In this document: positions 57,767-64,000 of the stretch, piece by piece
Numbering within the stretch: the first letter of the stretch is position 1
Layout of the letters: every line of letters starts with the position of its first letter
Origin: Lampris incognitus
Taxonomy: Eukaryota; Chordata; Actinopteri; Lampriformes; Lampridae
DNA: 64,000 nucleotides
Direction: 5' to 3'
NCBI RefSeq assembly: GCF_029633865.1
Contig: NW_026611078.1
Span: forward strand, 744,001-808,000
The notes under the pieces: model-generated
What the model saw: only the letters and a program-made list of their open reading frames with translations
Told to the model about the DNA's origin: nothing
Database searches by the model: none
Position numbers and translations under genes: made by a program

Positions 57767-60700
57767 AAGGGGTTCTTTCTATTGCCTTCAGAGTGTATAA
57801 TCATGACAAATAATTTGGACTGATTGAGCATCAATATATTAGAACGGTTGATATATGAGCACAGTGGACCCACAGTGGTACATCTAGGCCATCTGTTATT
57901 TATTGTCAGTCAGACGGCTGACTGACAATAAATAATAGTGTTATCAAGCATGAAGGAAAGTCATTCTGTTGCAGTAGTGGATGATCTTGGGGGAATATAC
58001 AGTATGTGTCCCAAAAATGCTATATTATTTTGTATACTGTAGTAAACATTACTCACTTGGTAATAAGCCTCTGCACACAAACTTGGAAGTCACAGTCTCC
58101 CAAAAGTCCTCTATATCCACATTTCCATCAAAGTCCTCTGGTGGGTCCTCCACATCACTTATTGTAAAATCAAGCATTAAGAAAACATTGTGAAACTAAA
58201 ATGAAAAAAAAGTATCTCTAGAATAGGATGCACTTCCATGACTTTAGGGACTTACCAGGCATGTTGAAAACTGCCTTTTGTGAAGGTCTATCATGACGAC
58301 TGCTGGATGGTATCCACACTTAACGCAGGAATACATGTAGTCGTGCTTTGTGAGGGCTTCAGAGTGCATGTATGCATGAAGTATTGTGTCCTTACTGGGA
58401 AATATCTTCTGTTCAGTCTTCTCCAACACTTCAATGGCTCGGCTAGCAGCATGGTGGGTCTAGGACAGTGTAGAAGACTCAGTAAGGGACATCCTCAAAG
58501 GACAACAATACTAAAGCATACCTTCCAAAATGATCGCTTCTTACCTGGAGTGATGTACGAAGGAAAATGCACATATGTAATGTTAACAGAATGTGATCAT
58601 TCAAATTATGAACACCATCACTCCACTCCTGGTATCGAGACATCAGGCCACAGTTACTGCACGTCCTGCAGTAGGTAGAAATGCCTACAAAAAAGTGTCA
58701 GTCATATTAGATCTAAAAACGTCAGTCATATTAGATCTAAAAATGTCAGTCATACTAGATTTGGCAAGTTGACAGAGCACAGATAACATTTAGTGTAGGG
58801 TTACTTTTTTAACATGAGTTACGTTTATCTAGATTACCTTTCTTTTGAGCGCACCTTCTAGAACACCAGTATATGTGACCAATCTTGCCTTTGGTGTGAT
58901 CAGCACTGGCTCATTAAGGGCTGTGTTCCCTGCCCACTCTTTGCACGTTGCTTCCTTGGGTCCAACGTGTCTTGGGAAGTCTTCAGCTGCTCAGGAGCCG
59001 CTGGTCAGATTTTGTGGTAGCAGGGCAGGTATGGGTTTATTTTTTACCAAAGTAGTTGACCATCCTCTTGAGACCTGCATCATCGGGAGGGTATGCTGGT
59101 CCTTCTCCATCTTTTTGTGCATTACTCTTTTTTTGTGCTTCTTGGTCAGTCTCTCCCCCAGCATCACTCTCTGTGGCCCTCACAGTTGTAAAAATGTGCC
59201 TGTCCGTCTGAAAAAGATGCCACTTGGCAATGATTTCATGGAGACAGATTGTCTTGGTTTGGAATATGGGCAGAGCCAAGTCTTCCTTTGGGAATCATAA
59301 GCAGCTACTACCCTACCAAGTCTGCTATAATATGAGACTTTTGACTCATACACTGAAACATATTTCTTCGAGGGAGCCCCCCCCCCCCCATGGCCACCTC
59401 AACTGAAAGAGGAATGCCTGCAATGCTAGCTCCTTCTTGTCTGTTTAAACAAGTTCTCTTTCTGTCCCCCGCAAACACCTTGGCAGCTACCATTTCAGAC
59501 AGCACCTCCTCTTGAAGATTCACGGGTGTAGTCTGAGACTGGGGGCAGAATTGTAGAGATTTTAAATGTTTGCATTCAGATGGGACAATTCCAGTCCTTG
59601 CTGCAAATTCTGTATTTGAATTGCATTCCTCCATTTCACAAATGACTTGATGGCTTGCACCCCATGTTTTGTTTTTCTTTTTTGGAATATGGATAGGAGT
59701 GCATGGCTTGAAAAAAGATTTTTCGACTGCAAATATCCCATTTTTGGGGTCACCACACTGGCATGCGAAGTGTTGTTTTTCTGTGACATCTTGTACCCTT
59801 TTTTGTGCTTCTTCCTGATATGAACCAACAAGTTCTTCCTGTTTATTGTGAGCCCACAATGACTGCACTTCACTCTTTCTTGCCGACGCACATGCAGTCT
59901 TACTGGTGCTGCTGCAAGCTTTCCGATGGATGAGTTAGGGTAGTGCATGGAGAGAATGTTGCTGGGGTGGTGAATAGAGGTACTGGTGTTGGAAGTGGAG
60001 TTGGGGTTGCACATGAAGAAAATGTGGTTGCTGTAAACTGTGGTGATGTTGGAGGAGTAGACTGGGATGCTGGAGAAAACTGTGGTTCTGGAAAAACGGG
60101 GGTTCTGGAGGAGAAAAGTGAGGTGCTGGAGGAGTAAAAGGTGAGGTGCTGGAGGAGTAAAAAGGGGTGCTGGAGGAGTAAATGGTGGTGCTGGAGGAGA
60201 AGACGGGGGTGCTGGAGGAGTAGACAGGGTTGCTGGAGTGAATGGGGGTGCTGGAGGAATAAACGGGGGTGCTGGAGGAGAAAACGGGGGTGCTGCTGGA
60301 GTTGTGGGTGGATGTTTTTTGCATAATATTGAATGTTTAATGAGTGGGACCTTCCTCAGTACCGTGGCGGGACAGTAGCAGCAGTGAAGATGTGCTGAGG
60401 GTCTGCATTTCAGATTGCATTTGATGATGATTAAATGTAAAATGTAAAATGTTTTATCAGCTGTCTTGTTTAAAATAATCCAAGTGGCTGAGCACACAGC
60501 ACTCCTGCATAGCTTTGGCATTGTGCACCTTGCATCTCCATAAAGTCAACTTTTCAGTATTAAGATAAAAAACAATAAAAGTCCTATTAATAATGTATAA
60601 GTCACAAGGTGTTTAAGATGTATTCTGCTGGTCATAGAGTTAGGATTTGTTTTACAAAGATATCAATCTTTTATTTTATTTTATTTTGAAGGTTTAGGGT

Positions 60701-61139
60701 GCAGGTTAGGGTTAAAGTTCATGGGTAGGCCGTATGAATACACTATTTGTTTCATATGCCTGCCTTACATGCACCCAGGGCCTAAATAATAACAGCTTTG
60801 TAGAAGAGGGAGCATAAGTAAGTGAGACGCTTAACACAGGGCCATAATTAGTTCAATTAAAAAGGAAATGTTTATGTCTGTTTAATATTGTGTTGAGCTG
60901 ACACAGGTTAAAATGATAATGTAACAGGCCTGCATCAATAAAGAACCATAACACACAAAGACTCTACATACCTCCATGCTGAGCTGCCAGACTGCTGCGC
61001 TTACTTACATGCTTTTGAAGGTGATGGATTTCATTTGGATTTTCTACTTTGTCGCAGAATGGGCAGTGATCACTTCTGCAACACACTGCACATCTTTCTA
61101 CTTTGGCTTCTGCCCTCGTTTTAAGATTGTTTGATGCAT
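57767..61139 (-). pseudogene. KDZ-like gene, truncated copy (unit 3)
   Basis: Exon equivalents are 60972-61139, 59317-60402, 59048-59207, 58855-58986, 58545-58684, 58256-58459 and 58057-58157. In this copy the minisatellite length leaves an open 319-codon frame (59562-60521) through both zinc-finger motifs and the Pro-rich tract, unlike units 1 and 2. The donor after exon 58855-58986 reads GTGCGC rather than GTGAGC. The frame change before the Cys-rich segment is still present. Confidence 0.6.
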
Positions 61140-61284
61140 CTGTGGAGGTTAAACACACACACACATACACACACACATGAAATATTTCACACACGTCGTC
61201 CATGGGCCAGGCAAAATATCTGCACCATTCAAGGTGGCAAAGGGTCACAGTCCCAGGTTGTTCTTCACATATCAGTGAACATAT

Positions 61285-63300
61285 TGATATATATCAATCA
61301 TTCAATCAAGTCTTACTTTATTCAGACACAAAGACAGGTCCATTTTAAAGACAACAACAAAGAAATACAACACAAGACAAGAACACAAAAATATAGCTAA
61401 AACAGCAGCTCACAAGTCCACCATGATTAAAAGCTATACAGACATTTGTTCCAGTGTCCCAGAAACAAGAGGAGGACCTGGTGTCACTTTGTGTAGGCTC
61501 AGTTAACAGCATTATAATTACATTCTTAGAGTCAATTAATCGACACATACATGTGTACATAACATTCCTCAACACAACGTGAAAAGTGTGAACATTACTA
61601 GTCACAAACACGTGACCTGCACTTGTCCATCTTGGAAGCTTGAGCAAGATTCTGAATGCATCATTATATGCTACCTGCAGCTTTTTCATTGTTGCTTTGC
61701 TATAAGTGCGCCACAAGTGGGCAGTACAGAGTGGAGTACAGTAGGCCCCAAAAAGAGCAGTTTTAACATCATCTGTACACATTTGAACTTTGCGTGCCAG
61801 CATATTGGCTTTTGCATACAGTCTGCAACACTGGCGCTGCACATCATCGTCATCACATAGATCATTCCTGATCACGTGACCCACAAATCTCATTTTCTTC
61901 ACCACATTTAGTGCTTGGTCTGCCAAGAAGAATGAGGGAACATATTGCTGCTCGTCCTCCTTGGTTTTAGCACTCATGACAACACTCTTTTTGGAGTTAA
62001 ATGTGATGTCCTGCTGCACAGCATAACTTGAGCAGACTCTGAGCAGTTGCTGTAGGCCAGCACTATAAGCACACAGGAGGACTAAGTCATCAGCACACAT
62101 CAGATGATTAATAAGACTACCCCCACCATACTGCCAGTCTTACACTCTTAACTTTTTGGAGAGATCATCCATATACACACTGAAGAGAACAGGCGACAGT
62201 ATTCCACCTTGTCAGACCCCAATGGTCACTGGGAAGGGGGCAGATATACTCTTACCCCATCTGACTTGCATGGTTTGATATGAATACCAAAAATGCAAGG
62301 TCCTGATCAAATAAGAGGGGACCCCTCACTCTTGTAGTTTAACAAATAATTTACCATGATTAACTCGGTCAAAAGCTTTTGATGCATCAAAAAACACATA
62401 CATAGTGTAGTGTTGTGTCTTCTATATTTACTAACAACTTCCTGCAGTGCATATATGCACAAATCTGTGCCGTGTTTATTTTTAAAGCCAAACTGATTGC
62501 CAGTAGTTGATATGTATTCTTGAAGCCTATCCAAGAGAATTGGTTCCAATACTTTGGAAAGTATGCTAGCCAGAGCAACTGGCCTGTAATGTTCTATGCT
62601 GGATATTTTACCAGTTTTGTCTGTGATTACTGGCACTAGTAAGACAGACAACATAGAGTCAGGTAGGATGCCCTGCATTAACAATCCAGAAAAACACACA
62701 GCCAGTAACACTGAGATTCTGTGGCTAGCATGCTTCAGATGTCCTGCTGTTATTTGGTCAAGGCCACATGTTTTGTTCACTGACAATTTCTCAATGGCGT
62801 AGCACACTTCATCAGGTCTAATAACCACATCATCATTGTTAGAGACGTCACCAACATTAAATCCATCACTCTTTACACAAATAAAAATGTCTCCATAGTG
62901 TTTTCTCCACAGTTCAGCAATATTTCCAGGCCCAGTAATCCCATCAATGCTGGATGGTAGGGCATCTCACTATTATTAATATCCTCAACTTCCTTCCAGA
63001 AGTCATAGACATTATTCTGCTGAGGCTTTGTGGCCATGGAGTTTGCCCTCATGGCCTGCTCATTTCTTTTAATAAAACGTACAGCATATTGAAGTCTAGC
63101 GTTAGCCTGTTTCTTGTGTTCACACTCTGGCCCACGCCTGGCTCTTCCTGATGAGACCCAGTTTCTAGAAGCTTCTTTAGCCTCTACATGCAGTTCAGCT
63201 CCATATTCATTCCGCCCTGGCCTGACATCATGTTGTTTAGCCCTTTTTTGGTGGAATGATTTACTGCCATTATTTAGACATTTCACAGTTGTATCATACC
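61285..63300 (-). mobile_element. CR1/Jockey-type LINE copy (unit 3)
   Basis: RT part 2 (61345-62100), RT part 1 (62307-62828) and the pre-RT part (62873-63286) are near-identical to unit 2, including the longer T-run. One visible change is His for Pro in TSNVHTFHVV. Confidence 0.75.
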
Positions 63301-64000
63301 TTATACATATAGCAGACCAGGCCGTGTCCGGTGGGCCCAGGGGCCACAGCCGCTGCCGCCTGGAGCTGCGCCCGAGGAGGAAGCACCGAGGGCGGTGTGA
63401 CTGGACGTGGGAGTGGGGCAGGCTGGGCTAGCTGCTAGACCATGCAGACCGGCGGTCCCGACACTCATGCTGGCTGGCGTTCGTTCTCTGGACAGGGACA
63501 TTTTGGACTGTGCTGCAGTTTACTGGATGCACTGTGTTGCTGGCTGTTAGTGTGGGTTTATTCATTTATTTTGCGTTGTTCTCCCCATTGTTGTATGTTT
63601 TTGCTGGTGTCGTTTTCTTTTGGATGTGTTTTGTGTCTTTTGTGTTGCACTGCTGTGGGCTGGGAGAAAGGACATGTCGTCTCTTTTGTGTATGAAAGTG
63701 CATGACTGAGATGACAACAAACTGCTTCTGACTTCTGATGTGCCTGCAAGCTAGCAACAATAGCCAGCTAATTTAGCTGCTCTGTCGTTTGCCTATCAAG
63801 CCACCATGTAGAATGGACAGGACAGCTAGTTAATGTCAAAACTAGCGGCACAAAATGTCCTTAAACTAACAGTTTTGTCCCGTTTCCTTCTCTTTTTGGT
63901 TAGAGCCAGCTCAGCGTGCATTGCAGGGTGTAACATAACGTGTATTTATCGTCTGCTGCGAGAGAGAGAGAGAGAGAGACAGAGAGAGAGACAGAGAGAG
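63301..64000. other. GC-rich block and start of GA tract (unit 3)
   Basis: Copy of 18,886-19,560. The window ends inside the GA microsatellite. Confidence 0.4.

Larger units (their letters stand above)
57767..64000. repeat. Tandem array, unit 3 (partial, runs off the window)
   Basis: The unit is collinear with unit 1 for its first 6.2 kb and ends in the GA microsatellite at the window edge. It lacks the Gypsy element at the equivalent exon. It shares derived changes with unit 2, such as the palindrome at 57,896-57,935 and the longer T-run in the LINE. Confidence 0.95.

Noticed and set aside
13328-57767. Array as a pure assembly duplication
   Set aside because: Units differ by insertions with proper target duplications, microsatellite lengths and shared-derived changes. 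Long-read proof is still needed for copy number.

Overview
This window is nuclear DNA of a ray-finned (teleost) fish. The signs are spliced exons with GT-AG borders, nuclear tRNA genes for His and Glu, and a dense load of fish-type repeats: Tc1/mariner elements with TA target duplications, an RTE-type LINE, a tRNA-derived SINE, a chromodomain Gypsy retrotransposon and long-TIR DNA transposons. There are no bacterial-style operons. Almost every long ORF belongs to, or derives from, a mobile element.

Layout. (1) 1-6.0 kb is single-copy flank: a SINE, a full-length RTE-like LINE with a 15-bp target duplication, a candidate host exon, a minisatellite, then tRNA-His and tRNA-Glu. (2) 6.0-16.7 kb on the minus strand is one large, broken, multi-exon gene. 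Its exons in order encode zinc fingers, a Cys-rich transposase-like core, a SAP-like segment and a Ulp1-type cysteine protease. I read it as a KDZ/HMGXB3-like transposase-derived gene; two Tc1-type elements sit in its 3' part. (3) From 13,328 to the window end is a tandem array of an ~18.5 kb unit: unit 1 13,328-31,793, unit 2 31,794-57,766, unit 3 57,767 to beyond the end.

Each full unit holds, left to right: the 5' half of the KDZ-like gene (minus), a 5'-truncated LINE (minus), a 3.4 kb TIR element with 8-bp target duplications and a FLYWCH relic, a GC-rich promoter-like stretch, and a 7-exon plus-strand gene with an ALS2CR8/CARF-like N-terminus and a MULE-type DDE core. Intron 1 of that gene carries a 4.8 kb Ginger-like transposon coding for integrase, OTU protease and F-box modules. 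Without the insertions, the minus and plus genes would lie head to head about 1.5 kb apart.

Unit 2 alone gained two young insertions: a 5,979-bp Gypsy chromovirus with an intact 1,138-codon pol, inside an exon of the KDZ-like gene, and a 1,618-bp Tc1-like element with an intact 347-aa DD38E transposase inside the Ginger-like element. Decay shared by units (the same frameshifts and stops) predates the duplication. Units 2 and 3 share changes absent from unit 1, so the array grew in at least two steps.

Family names rest on motif recognition only; no database search was run.
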